From the NCBI GenBank assembly GCA_015075005.1, contig JABTVC010000002.1, positions 372,001 to 436,000 of the forward strand: a DNA stretch of 64,000 nt, in the 5' to 3' direction. The DNA comes from Planctomycetia bacterium (lineage in GTDB: Bacteria > Planctomycetota > Brocadiia > Brocadiales > Brocadiaceae). Shown piece by piece: positions 1-9,170 of this stretch. Position 1 is the first letter of the stretch. Each line of letters begins with the position of its first letter. Under the pieces are notes generated by a model. The model saw only the letters and a list, made by a program, of their open reading frames with translations. It was not told where the DNA came from and made no database searches. The position numbers were made by a program, and so were the translations under genes.

Positions 1-1664
1 TTCTATTAAAACCAGGTGCCCATGAGGCCTGGTACAATAAGGCTGTTGTGCTTGATTACCTTGGCAAATATGCGGAGTCTGTGGAATCGTTTGAAAAGGC
101 GATTCAATACAAGACTGATTACTACGAAGCATGGTATATGAAGGGGAGGGCCCTGGATCATGCAGGTAAATATGATGAGGCTGTTCGTGCCTTTGATAAG
201 GCACTGGAGATCAGGCCTGATTATATTGAGGCCTTATACAACAAAGGAAATGTGTTAGACCATCTGGGGATATTGATGCCGCAGCTAAAACCTATGACCG
301 CGTTATCCAGATAAAACCCGATGCGTATGAGGCGTGGAATAATAAAGGCCTGGCCCTGGCAAGGATTCCTGCGAGTCGAAATGAGGCATTAGAGGCATAC
401 GACAAGGCTATTGCGATTAATCCATCATATTATGAGGCATGGATAATAATAAATTGTTTTGTTCGGTTACGCAGATACCAGGAAGCTATTCAGGCCTATG
501 ATAAAGCCATTGAGATAAAGCCCACAGAGCACGCTTCGTGGGCAGATAAGGGATTTACTCTTGCTGATCTTGGGAAACACGAGGAGGCCGTGAACGCCTT
601 CAATAAGGCCATTGAACTGAAACCCGATTCATATACGCCTCCTGGAATGGGAAAGGGCTTGCGCTGGACGCTTTGGGTCGATACGAGGATGCCCTTGTGG
701 CATACGAAAAGACGATCGAGATTCAGCCAGATTCTTATGGGGCATGGACGAATAAAGGGCTCACCCTGTCACGTCTCGGAAAGCATGCAGAGGCAGTTGT
801 GGCTTATGAAAAGGCACTCCAGATACAGCCTGATTCTTACGAAACCATGACAAATAAAGGGGGGAACTGTTTCACCTGGGAAGATATGAAGAGGCTGTTA
901 AGGCATTTGATAGGGCTATAGAGCTAAGACCGGATTATCCTCAAGTTTGGAATAGCAAGGGATGGGCCCTCTTGCGATTGGGAAAGTATACGGCGGCCGT
1001 AAAGGCCTTTGATAAAGTAGCCCAGATAATTACCGATGACGAAGCTGCGGGTATACCGCGTTTGGCAAAGATTAAATACGAAGCCCTCAGCAACAAAGGT
1101 CTTGCGTTGGTACAGCTCCAGAACTATCAGGAAGCCGTTAAGGCGTTTGACAAGGCAATCAGCATAAAGGCAGATGTATTTAGCTTGTGGATAAATAAAG
1201 GACTTGCCCTCCAGGAATTACATGAACACCAGGAAGCCCTGGATGCCTTTAGCAAGGCAACAACATTGAGTGGCAATGTACACGAGGCTTGGAATTATAA
1301 AGGCTACGTGTTTGAAGAAATAGGGAAACAGCAGGAGGCGCTCGATGCATACGACAAGGCAATTCAGATCAAGCCTGACTTTGTTATAGCATTCAACAAT
1401 AAAGGCCTCTTGCAGGATGCCATGGGAAATCACAGCGAAGCAATTGAGACTTACAACAAGGCACTGGCAATAAAACCCGATTTAGATATAGCATGGTTTA
1501 ATAAGGCCTGCGCAGAGGCCTTGCTTTCAAATAAAGAAGGCGCCTTGTCTTCGTTAAAGAAAGCTATTGAACTGAATCAGGGCTTTAAGCGGATAGCAAG
1601 AACGAACCCCGATTTTTCGAAAATCAAAGACGATCCCGATTTTATAAATGTGGTAGGGAATTAA
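1..1664 (+). pseudogene. TPR-repeat protein, 5'-truncated by window edge, three frameshifts
   Basis: This is the C-terminal part of a protein built of about 13 or more tetratricopeptide repeats of 34 residues, each with the pattern EAWxNKGxALxxLGxxxEAxxAxDKAIxIKPD. Such arrays are protein-interaction scaffolds; no catalytic domain is visible. The reading enters from before base 1 and is spread over four frames: 3-314, about 270-650, about 650-870 and about 870-1664. The breaks are near 268-272 (GGGG read as GGG), near 640-665, and in the six-G run at 858-863. Repeat phase continues perfectly across each break, so these look like single-base errors or very recent lesions. The last piece ends in a non-TPR tail, SKIKDDPDFINVVGN. 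The protein start and any signal peptide lie outside the window. Confidence 0.8.
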
Positions 1665-1688
1665 TATGGAATGATAATTCCCTTTTTT
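1656..1688 (+). terminator. Rho-independent terminator after the TPR gene
   Basis: A perfect 8-bp stem, GGGAATTA (1656-1663) with TAATTCCC (1675-1682), is followed directly by six T (1683-1688). The 5' arm overlaps the TPR stop codon. It should end transcription before the opposing DUF2959 gene. Confidence 0.8.
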
Positions 1689-1745
1689 CTGAGGAGGCGT
1701 ACAGAAACCCAAAGAGAAACACATACACAGGTATGGCGGGCAGTA

Positions 1746-2354
1746 TCATGGTCCTATCCTGGACGATAAGGCATTGGTGAGACGATCAATCTCGTCGGCT
1801 AGTTCCTGAAGACTTTTCGTGATTATTTTTGCATGGTTGTTTGCCTTTGTAATATAGGGATTTAGCGATACAACTCCTGTTGTGGTAAGATCGTTGCCAA
1901 TCGCTGTTTTTATATCTGTCAGATCGATTATGAAAGGTTGATACGCAGTCTGGAATTCTTCTGCCAGATTTGCAATACGATTAAAGGTCTTGCTTAGTTC
2001 TCCGCGCCGTTCTTCTCCCTTTGAGCGCAAGTCTGAATTTATGACGTTTGATAACTCTTTTTCCCAGGTATCGAAATATTGTCTCCCTTTTACGGCCATA
2101 TCTTTGGCGTGCTTGCGCAGGCTCTGTGAATTGTCTGCTGTACGGTTTAGTTGTTTTACGAAATTTTTATAAGGCTTGTAAAGGTCACCTTCCCCGGTTT
2201 TTGCAATATGGTTCAGTGCTGCAAGTGTTTCGGTTACCTGGTTTAGATTTTTCATCAGGTCTTTGTGGAATTCTTCAATGCTCGCTACGGCCTTTTGTTT
2301 ATTTTTTGGGCCAGCCGAAGCATAACCAGAAAAGAAAGACGGAGCACTCCACAT
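1746..2354 (-). CDS. DUF2959 domain-containing exported protein
   Basis: The protein is about 200 residues, mostly helical and probably coiled coil. The spacing of the WEKEL core, the SDLRSKGEERR stretch and the following Y-PFI-DL segment matches my recollection of the DUF2959 family, which has no known biochemical activity. The listed ATG (MWSAP) is probably not the true start. The same frame stays open upstream and encodes a hydrophobic stretch (ALGLATLFIVMWSAPSFFSG) that looks like the signal-peptide core, so the start is likely 30-50 bases further out at a non-ATG codon or beyond a missed base. The gene stands alone, convergent with the TPR gene. Family assignment is moderately sure; function is unknown. 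Confidence 0.6.
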   Translation of the reverse strand: MWSAPSFFSGYASAGPKNKQKAVASIEEFHKDLMKNLNQVTETLAALNHIAKTGEGDLYKPYKNFVKQLNRTADNSQSLRKHAKDMAVKGRQYFDTWEKELSNVINSDLRSKGEERRGELSKTFNRIANLAEEFQTAYQPFIIDLTDIKTAIGNDLTTTGVVSLNPYITKANNHAKIITKSLQELADEIDRLTNALSSRIGP

Positions 2355-2356
2355 AA

Positions 2357-2897
2357 CAATGAAGAGGGTTGCAAGACCAAGCGCATGCCATGCAATAGTA
2401 CCTTTTCCTGTTTATATTTTTGTCCGTGTATGCATTTTTCCCATCACATCCTGTGCTCCTGTCCTGTTAACCCTGTCAGGGTTGACTCACGAATTTCGTG
2501 CTTCGGATTTTTGTATGTTCCGACACGTTCGGGTTAGGGATACGAACCTTTAATTTCTACCGTCCAGGTTATAAGGGTGGATTAAGGCGTTGATTTTTAC
2601 GCCGAATCCACCAATACTATTTCTAATAAATCTTTTAAAATTATACCCTTTTTGATGCGTATGGCAATACATTTTATCTTTTGGGACTCTTTGGCATTTC
2701 CGGACGCTTATAAATGCACTTATTTTATAGAGTCATGTTTGTGTTCGGGAAATTCAACGCGACCCATTCCCCCCTGTGACTCCCTCATTGATGGGTTCAC
2801 ACGGGGAGGAGAGACCAGGAATTTTTATGTGTTTGGTGTTTTAGTGACACAAAAAGTTAATAATTAAGTACTCATGAAAAATCGTATTTATTTTTTC
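2357..2897. other. Intergenic, no gene recognised
   Basis: About 540 bases between the DUF2959 start and the RHS-locus promoter. The short open frames here have no family resemblance or convincing ribosome site. The stretch contains the unassigned N-terminal signal region of the DUF2959 gene (about 2355-2410) and otherwise nothing I can interpret. Confidence 0.5.
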
Positions 2898-2926
2898 TTG
2901 ACAGAGATGTGACTATATTGTATTTT
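2898..2926 (+). promoter_or_regulatory. Sigma70-type promoter driving the riboswitch leader
   Basis: TTGACA at 2898-2903, a 17-base spacer ending in TG, then TATTTT at 2921-2926. Transcription would start near 2933, just before the riboswitch aptamer, and that fit supports the call. Confidence 0.75.
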
Positions 2927-2944
2927 CGCCGCACTAACACACGA

Positions 2945-3070
2945 AATACCTTCGATAAGGGCAAACCCTGGGTGACCAGGGGACGCAAAGTAACAGGGTC
3001 TTTTTTAGCCGCTTAAACGGTTTAAACTGTTTTAACGGTTTTCTGGAAGATAGCCTTACTGCCGAAGATG
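2945..3070 (+). promoter_or_regulatory. Class I cyclic-di-GMP riboswitch (GEMM-I)
   Basis: The sequence shows the GEMM-I hallmarks in order. A P1 5' strand CTTCG lies at 2950-2954. GGGCAAACC follows, with a CCTGG-GTGA-CCAGG hairpin capped by a GNRA tetraloop (about 2967-2980). Next come the invariant GGGACGCAAAG and a second stem opening with GGGTC. The 3' side is GATAGCCTTACTGCCGAAG, whose CGAAG (3063-3067) closes P1. The second stem is long and AT-rich (about 3000-3050). The element sits just after a promoter and about 310 bases before the start codon of the RHS/NHL protein. Family knowledge: GEMM-I RNAs bind c-di-GMP and often control motility, adhesion and surface-protein genes. Confidence 0.88.
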
Positions 3071-3107
3071 TTTTTTCCAAAAGACATTTTTGCAGTAGGG
3101 CTTTTTT
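3053..3107 (+). terminator. Riboswitch expression-platform terminator
   Basis: GCCTTACTGC (3053-3062) can pair with GCAGTAGGGC (3092-3101), followed by six T (3102-3107). The 5' arm lies inside the 3' part of the c-di-GMP aptamer, immediately before the P1 closing strand. Aptamer folding and terminator folding should therefore exclude each other, so ligand binding would favour read-through (an ON switch). That direction is inferred from the overlap. Confidence 0.78.
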
Positions 3108-3158
3108 GTTTTCAAAAAACAACCTCGATGTTAAGGAATTTCAAACACCCCCCATAAT

Positions 3159-3322
3159 CCCCCCGTTTACGGGGGGAGACAGGGGGGTAAAAGTCGCCGA
3201 AGGCCTAATTAAATGTATAGGAATTTCAATCTTTTGTAATTCCCCTCTAGAAAGAGGGGATTAAGGGGTGTGTACATAATGTTATAACACACCCCCGGCC
3301 CCTCTTTCTAGAGGGGAGATTT
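3159..3322. repeat. GC-rich hairpin and palindromic intergenic repeat
   Basis: Two structures lie between the terminator and the RHS start. CCCCCC-GTTTAC-GGGGGG is at 3159-3176. A longer imperfect inverted repeat has arms at about 3239-3273 and 3286-3322, each holding a copy of the CCCCTCTAGAAAGAGGGG-type block. The second resembles a small non-autonomous palindromic element. It would sit in the 5' leader of the downstream mRNA. Confidence 0.6.
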
Positions 3323-3381
3323 AAAGTCGTTGCCAAACCCAACCTAATTTAATCTACAAAGGCAGAAAAGGAGAACATCCC

Positions 3382-3867
3382 ATGCTCAGAAACTGGTACA
3401 TACGTGAAAATGTAAAATACGTTTCTATCCTTCTCATCGTATCACTCTTCTACTCGATGTTTTTTCCTCCTTTTGTCCGGGCAAACACGGCAACGGCAAC
3501 AGAACAATTAAAGAGAGACACGGGGAAAGGGGCATGGGGATTTCAAGACAATCCCCAAAAAAGGTCCGCGAATGTGATAAAGAAACAACGGATATCTGCC
3601 GCTCCGCCCGCTGGCGCCGGTCACTTTCCTGGATTTGCCGTAGACCCGGCACAAAGAACGGTCAAGGCAATAAAGAAAAGACGCACAAGCGTCAGCAAAT
3701 CTGCCACCCAATCCGCCTCTTCCTCCGGTTCATGCACGATCGGGAACCTGTGTGTGCCCGAAGATCGGGCGCGGATGCTGCGTGCCCTGCACGGAGGAGG
3801 CAGAGTCCAATTGCAGCGAAGATACGGAACTGTGGATGGCGAGCTATGCGTATGCATTTCAAGATAA
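3382..3867 (+). CDS. N-terminal piece of RHS/NHL surface protein (signal peptide)
   Basis: The ATG follows a clear AAGGAG site about 8 bases upstream. Residues 1-35 form a typical export signal: basic start, then a hydrophobic run (SILLIVSLFYSMFFPPF) ending near VRA-N. After it comes a Lys/Ser/Ala-rich segment with two similar short blocks (KRxxNVIKKQRIS and QRTVKAIKKRRTS). This frame ends at 3867, but the protein almost certainly continues in the next frame (3752-5215): coding character switches between about 3740 and 3860, so one frameshift separates the signal peptide from the rest. It is the start of a single very large gene reaching 11210, placed under the c-di-GMP riboswitch. Confidence 0.7.
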   Translation: MLRNWYIRENVKYVSILLIVSLFYSMFFPPFVRANTATATEQLKRDTGKGAWGFQDNPQKRSANVIKKQRISAAPPAGAGHFPGFAVDPAQRTVKAIKKRRTSVSKSATQSASSSGSCTIGNLCVPEDRARMLRALHGGGRVQLQRRYGTVDGELCVCISR

Positions 3868-5215
3868 TAACTATTTAGAGATCAGGGCATCATACAAGAA
3901 CGTAACAAACGACGAGACCTTTCACCAAACCCTTTGTTTCGCGGTGAATGAGGAGACGACGTTAGGGCAGATAGAGTCCATAACATTGCCAGCTCCTGAA
4001 TCGCTTTCCGATGCCTTTGGCGCGGATGGAATTTTATATCCTGGAGAGACGACGACCGTCCTGACTTTCAGGGTAAAGCATAAGGGCAGGGCATTTAGTT
4101 TCTTTGTGGACGCAAACGCCGTGGTTGAGGAAATCACGACACCAAGTCCTACGCCAAGCACGATCCCTTCGCCAAGCCCTACCTCTTTCGATACCCCAAC
4201 ACCGACCCCGAATTTGACACCGGGTCCGACAGTTGGACCGACACCAAGTCCGATACCGACAGCAACACCAACCGTGGTACCGTCTCCAACTCTTACGGCA
4301 ACGCCGAAACCAACGCCCGAACCGACACCGAATCCAACAGCATCGCCTACACCAACCGTTACGCCAACGGTAACTCCAGCGCCAACTTCCATTCCAACCC
4401 CAACACCAGTCGTTACTCCGGCGCCAACGGTAACGATCGGTGCAAGTCCTGGCACAATTACGCAGGGAGAAAAGGCAACCCTGGCCTGGAGTTCAACCAA
4501 TGCGACCAGCGCGGAGATCGACCAGGGCATTGGCGCTGTTGCGGTAAACGGCTCCCTGGAGGTCTCTCCGGTGGTAACAACGATGTACACCATAACGGCA
4601 AGGGGTAATGGGGGTGTAGCGATGGCATTTGTTGCCCTTACTGTTAACAATAAGGTAATAATGCCGCCTGACCCGGCTACCGTGGCGCCCGAACTTGATT
4701 TAACCATTGCAACCACGATGGGTTCGGCTACGGCATTCCTCTATACCGGCAAAAATCCCATCCAGACGGGTGTGGGTACGGATACCATCAAGGCATACCG
4801 GTGCGCCGTGTTGCGTGGCAAGGTTTTGGATAAAGAAAATCAGCCGCTCACGGGTGTTGCCATTACCATCCTGAACCACCCAGAATTTGGCCAGACACTG
4901 AGCCGTGCGGATGGCATGTTTGACATGGCCGTTAACGGTGGTGGTCTCCTTACGGTAAATTATCAGAAAGAAGGTTATTTATCCGCGCAGAGACAGGTGG
5001 ATGCGCCGTGGGAGGACTATGCCTGGCTGCCGGACGTGGTTATGATTCCGGTAGATACCAGGGTTACTGCCATAGACCTTTCTGCCAGCGTTGAGATGCA
5101 GGTGGCGGTGGGCAGTACGGTGGAAGATGATGATGGCGTACGCACCGCGGCAATACTCTTTCCGGAGGAACAACCGCCGAAATGGTGCTCCCTGACGGCA
5201 CGACGCAGGAATTAA
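3752..5215 (+). CDS. RHS/NHL surface protein: Pro/Thr linker, Ig-like and CarboxypepD_reg-like domains
   Basis: Continuation of the gene begun at 3382. The first 130 residues form a beta-rich domain (YLEIRASYKNVT, GETTTVLTFRV). Residues about 130-225 are a low-complexity TPxPTP linker. Next is a domain starting PTVTIGASPGTITQGEKATL with Ig-like repeats of the kind found in secreted bacterial proteins, and then a segment beginning RGKVLDKENQPLTGVAI that fits the carboxypeptidase regulatory-like fold. The frame ends in KWCSLTARRRN after a missing G near 5164. The adjacent frame continues naturally (AEMVLPDGTTQELTSMNVRATEYT). The Pro/Thr tract and beta domains suggest a stalk that displays the NHL/RHS body outside the cell. 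Confidence 0.7.
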   Translation: MCPKIGRGCCVPCTEEAESNCSEDTELWMASYAYAFQDNNYLEIRASYKNVTNDETFHQTLCFAVNEETTLGQIESITLPAPESLSDAFGADGILYPGETTTVLTFRVKHKGRAFSFFVDANAVVEEITTPSPTPSTIPSPSPTSFDTPTPTPNLTPGPTVGPTPSPIPTATPTVVPSPTLTATPKPTPEPTPNPTASPTPTVTPTVTPAPTSIPTPTPVVTPAPTVTIGASPGTITQGEKATLAWSSTNATSAEIDQGIGAVAVNGSLEVSPVVTTMYTITARGNGGVAMAFVALTVNNKVIMPPDPATVAPELDLTIATTMGSATAFLYTGKNPIQTGVGTDTIKAYRCAVLRGKVLDKENQPLTGVAITILNHPEFGQTLSRADGMFDMAVNGGGLLTVNYQKEGYLSAQRQVDAPWEDYAWLPDVVMIPVDTRVTAIDLSASVEMQVAVGSTVEDDDGVRTAAILFPEEQPPKWCSLTARRRN

Positions 5216-6166
5216 CCTCAATGAACGTAAGGGCAACGGAATATACGGTGGGGGAGAATGGACCGGAAAATATGCCCGCACCACTGCCGCCCCAGGTCGG
5301 TTACACCTACTGTGTAGAGATGAGTGTGGACGAGGCGTTATCCGCCGGCGCTACCGACGCGGTTCAACCAGCCGTTGTACTTTTACGTGGACAATTTTCT
5401 CGGCTTCCCCGTGGGCATGGCGGTGCCGGCGGGTTATTATGACAGGGGAAAGGGGCAATGGATACCATCCGATAATGGGCGTATCATTGAAATCTTAAGT
5501 ATTACCAGCGGTTTGGCTGAGATAGATACCGATGGTGACGGTGTGGCGGACAACGACAGCGACCTGGGGATTACCAATGCAGAACGAGAACAGCTTGGGT
5601 TACTCTACGCGACTGGACAAAGCCTGTGGCGTGTCCCCATCACGCACTTTACTCCATGGGATTGCAACTGGCCTTTTGGCCCTCCCGATGATGCAACTGG
5701 TCCAGATCAGGAGCCGCCAGAGGAGGACAAGCAACCAGAGTGCTTAGTGCCGGGTTCCATCATCGGGGTTCAGAATCAAACACTGGGTGAAGAGCATGTT
5801 ATTACCGGTACGCCATTCAGCCTCCATTATCAGAGTAAGTGCGTGCCTGGCCGTAGGGCAGACTATTCGTTAGATATCTCGCTCAGCGGGACAAGTACCC
5901 CGGCAAGCCTCAGACGCATTGAACTGGAGGTGACTGTTGCGGGGCGTATGTTTAATGAGAGCTTCGTGCCTGCGCCAAACCTGACGCACCTCTTTACTTG
6001 GGACGGCATGGATGCCTATGGGCGCACCTTGCAAGGGCCTCAAGACATCTGGGTAAGAATTGGATATACGTATCCGGCGGTTTATCAGGCACCAGCAAAC
6101 TTTGGGCGAAGTTTTGCAGCCCTTTCCGGCGTACCGATAACGGGGAGCAGAGCACGACAGAATTAA
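5182..6166 (+). CDS. RHS/NHL surface protein: pre-NHL beta region, in two frames
   Basis: Further continuation of the same protein, in two frames: 5182 to about 5370, then about 5350-6166. Joined, they read DGTTQELTSMNVRATEYTVGEN...QPLYFYVDNFLGFPVG. Recognisable parts are a DTDGDGVADNDSD calcium-binding-type loop, a HFTPWDCNWPFGPP segment and a region (GTPFSLHYQSKCVPGRRADYSLDI...LTHLFTWDGMDAYGR) typical of the stretch just before YD or NHL repeats in large bacterial RHS proteins. Another frameshift near 6130-6150 moves the coding frame to one ending at 6447 (LWQEWEGLIGTRHNLSDGLGCWSLDVHHAY), which leads into the NHL array. No enzymatic motif is seen. Confidence 0.65.
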
Positions 6167-6379
6167 CCCTCTGGCAGGAATGGGAAGGATTAATCGGTAC
6201 TAGGCACAATCTATCTGATGGACTGGGTTGTTGGAGTCTGGACGTTCACCATGCCTACTTTCCTTCAGACGGTACAATCAATTACGGCGACGGTACAAGC
6301 CACAACACACAAACCGCATTCGGAGATACTATCACTACATTTGTAGGGGCGACAGCCGGGCTTGGTAGAGTTCGAAGGA

Positions 6380-8165
6380 TTAGTGGTAGGAGCGCAGTCT
6401 GTATATTGCTGATAGTTGGAACCATCGCATCCTCCGGGAAGCCCTGATGGCATCGATACCACTACCTTGCAGGTGGTGTTGGAGACGGTGGTCTGGCGAC
6501 AGAGGCAGGACTTATTATCCCTCTGGGGTAGCGGTAGGAGTGACGGCAGTATCTATATTGCTGAGTCAGGAACCATCGCATCCGCCGTGTAGGCACAGAC
6601 GGCATCATTACCACCGTGGCAGGAAATGGAGAAATGGGTTATGGCGGAGATGGGGGTCAGGCGACAATGGCGGCAAGGCTTTATTCTCCAGCATGGGGTA
6701 GCGGTAGGTAGGTGACGGCAGTATCTATATTGCTGATTCCAGGAACCATCGTATCCGCCGTGTAGGCACCAGACGGCATCATTACCACCGTGGCAGGAAA
6801 TGGAGGAGGGGTTTGGGCGGAGATAGAGGGGTCAGGCGACAGAGACAAGTCTTTATTATCCCTCTGGGGTAGCGGTAGGAAGTGACGGCAGTATCTATAT
6901 TGCTGATACCGACAACCATCGCATCCGCCGTGTAGGCACAGACGGCATCATTACCACCGTGGCAGGAAATGGAGAAATGGGTTATGGCGGAGATGGGGGT
7001 CAGGCGACTGAGACAAGTCTTTCTTTGGGGTAGCGGTAGGAAGTGACGGCGGTATCTATATTGCTGATTCACGAACTATCGCATCCGCCGTGCAGGCACA
7101 GACGGTATCATCACCACCGTGGCATGGCGCTAATCAACCCCAGGGGTAGCGATAGGGAGCGACGGCAGTATCTATATTGCTGATACCTATGACCATCGCA
7201 TCCGCCGTGTAGGGCACAGACGGCATCATTACCACTGTGGCGGGAAACGGAGGACAGGCTTTAGCGGAGATGGGGTCAGGCGACAGAGACAAGTCTTTAT
7301 TATCCCAATGGGGTAGCGGTAGGAAGTGACGGCAGTATCTATATTGCTGATACCGACAACCATCGCATCCGCCGTGTAGGCACAGACGGCATCATTACCA
7401 CCGTGGCAGGAAATGGAGAAATGGGTTATGGCGGAGATGGGGGTCAGGCGACGACGGCAAGGCTTTATTATCCCTCTGGGGTAGCGGTAGGGAGCGACGG
7501 CAGTATCTATATTGCTGATTCCAGTAACCATTGCATCCGTCGTGTAGGCACAGACGGCATCATTACCACCGTGGCGGGAAACGGTACAGTGGGTTTTAGC
7601 GGAGACGGTGGTCAGGCGACGACGGCAAGGCTTTTATTATCCCTCCAGCGGTAGGGAACGACAGTATCTATATTGCTGATTCCAGTAACCATTGCATAGG
7701 AACAGACGGCATCATTACCACCGTGGCGGAAATACTATGGGTTTTAGCGGAGACGGTGGTCAGGCGATGGCCTTTCTTCTCCCAATGGGGTAGCGGTAGG
7801 AATGACGGCAGTATCTATATTGCTGATACCTATGACCATCGCATCCGCCGTGTAGGCACAGACGGCATCATTACCACCGTGGCGGGAAACGGTACAGTGG
7901 GTTTTAGCGGAGACGGTGGTCAGGCGACGACGGCAAGCCTTTATTATCCCTCTGGGGTAGCGGTAGGAGCGACAGCAGTATCTATATTGCTGATTCAGTA
8001 ACCATCGCATCCGTCGTGTGAGCACAGACGGCATCATTACCACCGTGGCGGGAAACGGTACAGTGGGTTTAGGAGACGGTGGTCAGGCGACGACAATGCT
8101 CTTCTTCTCCCAATGGGGTAGCGGTAGGAAGTGACGGCGGTATCTATAGTACGGATGGTTCATAT
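6380..8165 (+). repeat. About 12 tandem NHL repeats (about 165 bp per unit), frame-disrupted
   Basis: A coding tandem array. Each unit encodes about 55 residues of the pattern GDGGQATTARLYYPSGVAVGSDGSIYIAD...HRIRRVGTDGIITTVAGNG, an NHL repeat. The GSIYIAD block starts near 6396, 6547, 6717, 6884, 7047, 7162, 7331, 7498, 7664, 7806, 7973 and 8137. Spacing is mostly 164-169 bp, with a short interval between units 5 and 6 (about 115) and between 9 and 10 (about 142), so partial units are present. Only short runs stay in one frame (for example 7403-7654 and 7861-7960). Frame changes occur almost every unit, often at G or T runs or dropped bases. NHL units normally build beta-propellers for protein or carbohydrate contact. 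Near-identical units would hamper assembly. Confidence 0.85.
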
Positions 8166-9152
8166 TCCATTAGAAAAGTATCTTTGGCTTCATCGCTTAT
8201 ATATTCAGCATATGAAATTGCCGTTCCCTCAGAAGATGGGAGTGAGGTCTTTGTCTTTAACCTCTCAGGTCGGCATCTGCGCACCCTGAATGCCCTTACC
8301 AATGCGGTAATATATGCATTTCAATACGACAGTAACGGATACCTCACAAGCATCACGGACGGCGATGGCAATGTAACCACCATTGAACGGAACGGCGACG
8401 GCAATCCCACGGCGATTATAGCTCCCTTTGGTCAACGCACCACTTTGGCACTGAATACCGATGGGTACCTCACAACGATTACCAACCCCGCTGGCGAGTC
8501 GATGCAACTGGGCTATTCCCCTGATGGCCTCCTCACAAGCCTTACCGACGCACGGGGAAATACCAAGAGCTACACCTATGATGCTCTGGGAAGATTAATC
8601 AGGGACGAAGACCCCGAAGGCGGTTTTCTCACCCTGAACCGCACCACGACCGGAAATGACTACGAGGTGACAACCACCTCGGCAGAGGGCATTGTAAAAA
8701 CGTATCAGGTGGAACACCTCTCCACCGGAGAGGAGAGGCGAACCAACAGCCTCTGCTGCGGAAACTCCGTTGTGACCGTGACCGGCACAGACGGATCGAC
8801 ACAGACCACCTATCCTGACGGCACGATCGTAAGTACCCTCATGGGTCCTGACCCCAGGTTTGGCATGCAATCGCCCGTACTCCTGAGCGAAACGACGACG
8901 ACACCAGGCGGCCTTGTACAATCCACCACAGGCGCACGGATGATGACGCTTTCTGACGAGAATGACCCGTTCAGCCTTCAGACCAAAACGGATACCCTCA
9001 CCATTAACGGCCGGGTGTATAAAAATGTCTATGACGCAGCGACGAAGACGCTCACCTCTACCACACCCATGGGCAGGGTGGTCACGTCGACCATAGATAA
9101 TCAGGGGCGTGTAACAAAAGTCGCGGTAGCTGGACTCGAATCAGTAACCTAG
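8079..9152 (+). CDS. RHS/YD-repeat region, first part (ends at in-frame TAG)
   Basis: Carries the last NHL unit, then YD repeats: YAFQYDSNGYLTSITDGDGN, GYLTTITNPAGESMQLGYSPDGLLTSLTD and KSYTYDALGRLIRDEDPEGG. YD repeats form the beta-shell that encloses toxic C-termini in RHS/Tc proteins or builds the barrel of teneurins. The frame ends in ESVT followed by TAG at 9150-9152. The very same frame continues directly with SYDAGRLIVTTVGAG, an ordinary YD repeat, and runs on to 11210. One substituted base would remove the stop (TAT or TAC would give the expected TYSYD). The NHL-then-YD order resembles teneurin architecture. Confidence 0.8.
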   Translation: MVRRRQCSSSPNGVAVGSDGGIYSTDGSYSIRKVSLASSLIYSAYEIAVPSEDGSEVFVFNLSGRHLRTLNALTNAVIYAFQYDSNGYLTSITDGDGNVTTIERNGDGNPTAIIAPFGQRTTLALNTDGYLTTITNPAGESMQLGYSPDGLLTSLTDARGNTKSYTYDALGRLIRDEDPEGGFLTLNRTTTGNDYEVTTTSAEGIVKTYQVEHLSTGEERRTNSLCCGNSVVTVTGTDGSTQTTYPDGTIVSTLMGPDPRFGMQSPVLLSETTTTPGGLVQSTTGARMMTLSDENDPFSLQTKTDTLTINGRVYKNVYDAATKTLTSTTPMGRVVTSTIDNQGRVTKVAVAGLESVT

Positions 9153-9170
9153 AGTTACGACGCGGGCCGT

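Noticed and set aside
1..1664. Programmed frameshifting in the TPR gene
   Set aside because: Three breaks are needed, two at G runs, with no conserved slippery site or structure; indel error fits better.
3922..4716. 264-residue minus-strand open frame rich in Val/Gly repeats
   Set aside because: It is antisense to the TPxPTP linker; the VGVG pattern is the mirror of proline/threonine codons and there is no start signal.
6782..8043. Several 90-100-residue minus-strand frames with similar sequences
   Set aside because: They are antisense shadows of the NHL tandem repeat and repeat with its period.
6380..8165. Regular spacing suggestive of a CRISPR array
   Set aside because: Whole units are alike, with no unique spacers, and the translation gives NHL repeats.
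9150..9152. TAG read as pyrrolysine or another recoded residue
   Set aside because: No pyl genes are seen in the window, other genes use ordinary stops, and a Tyr codon error is simpler.
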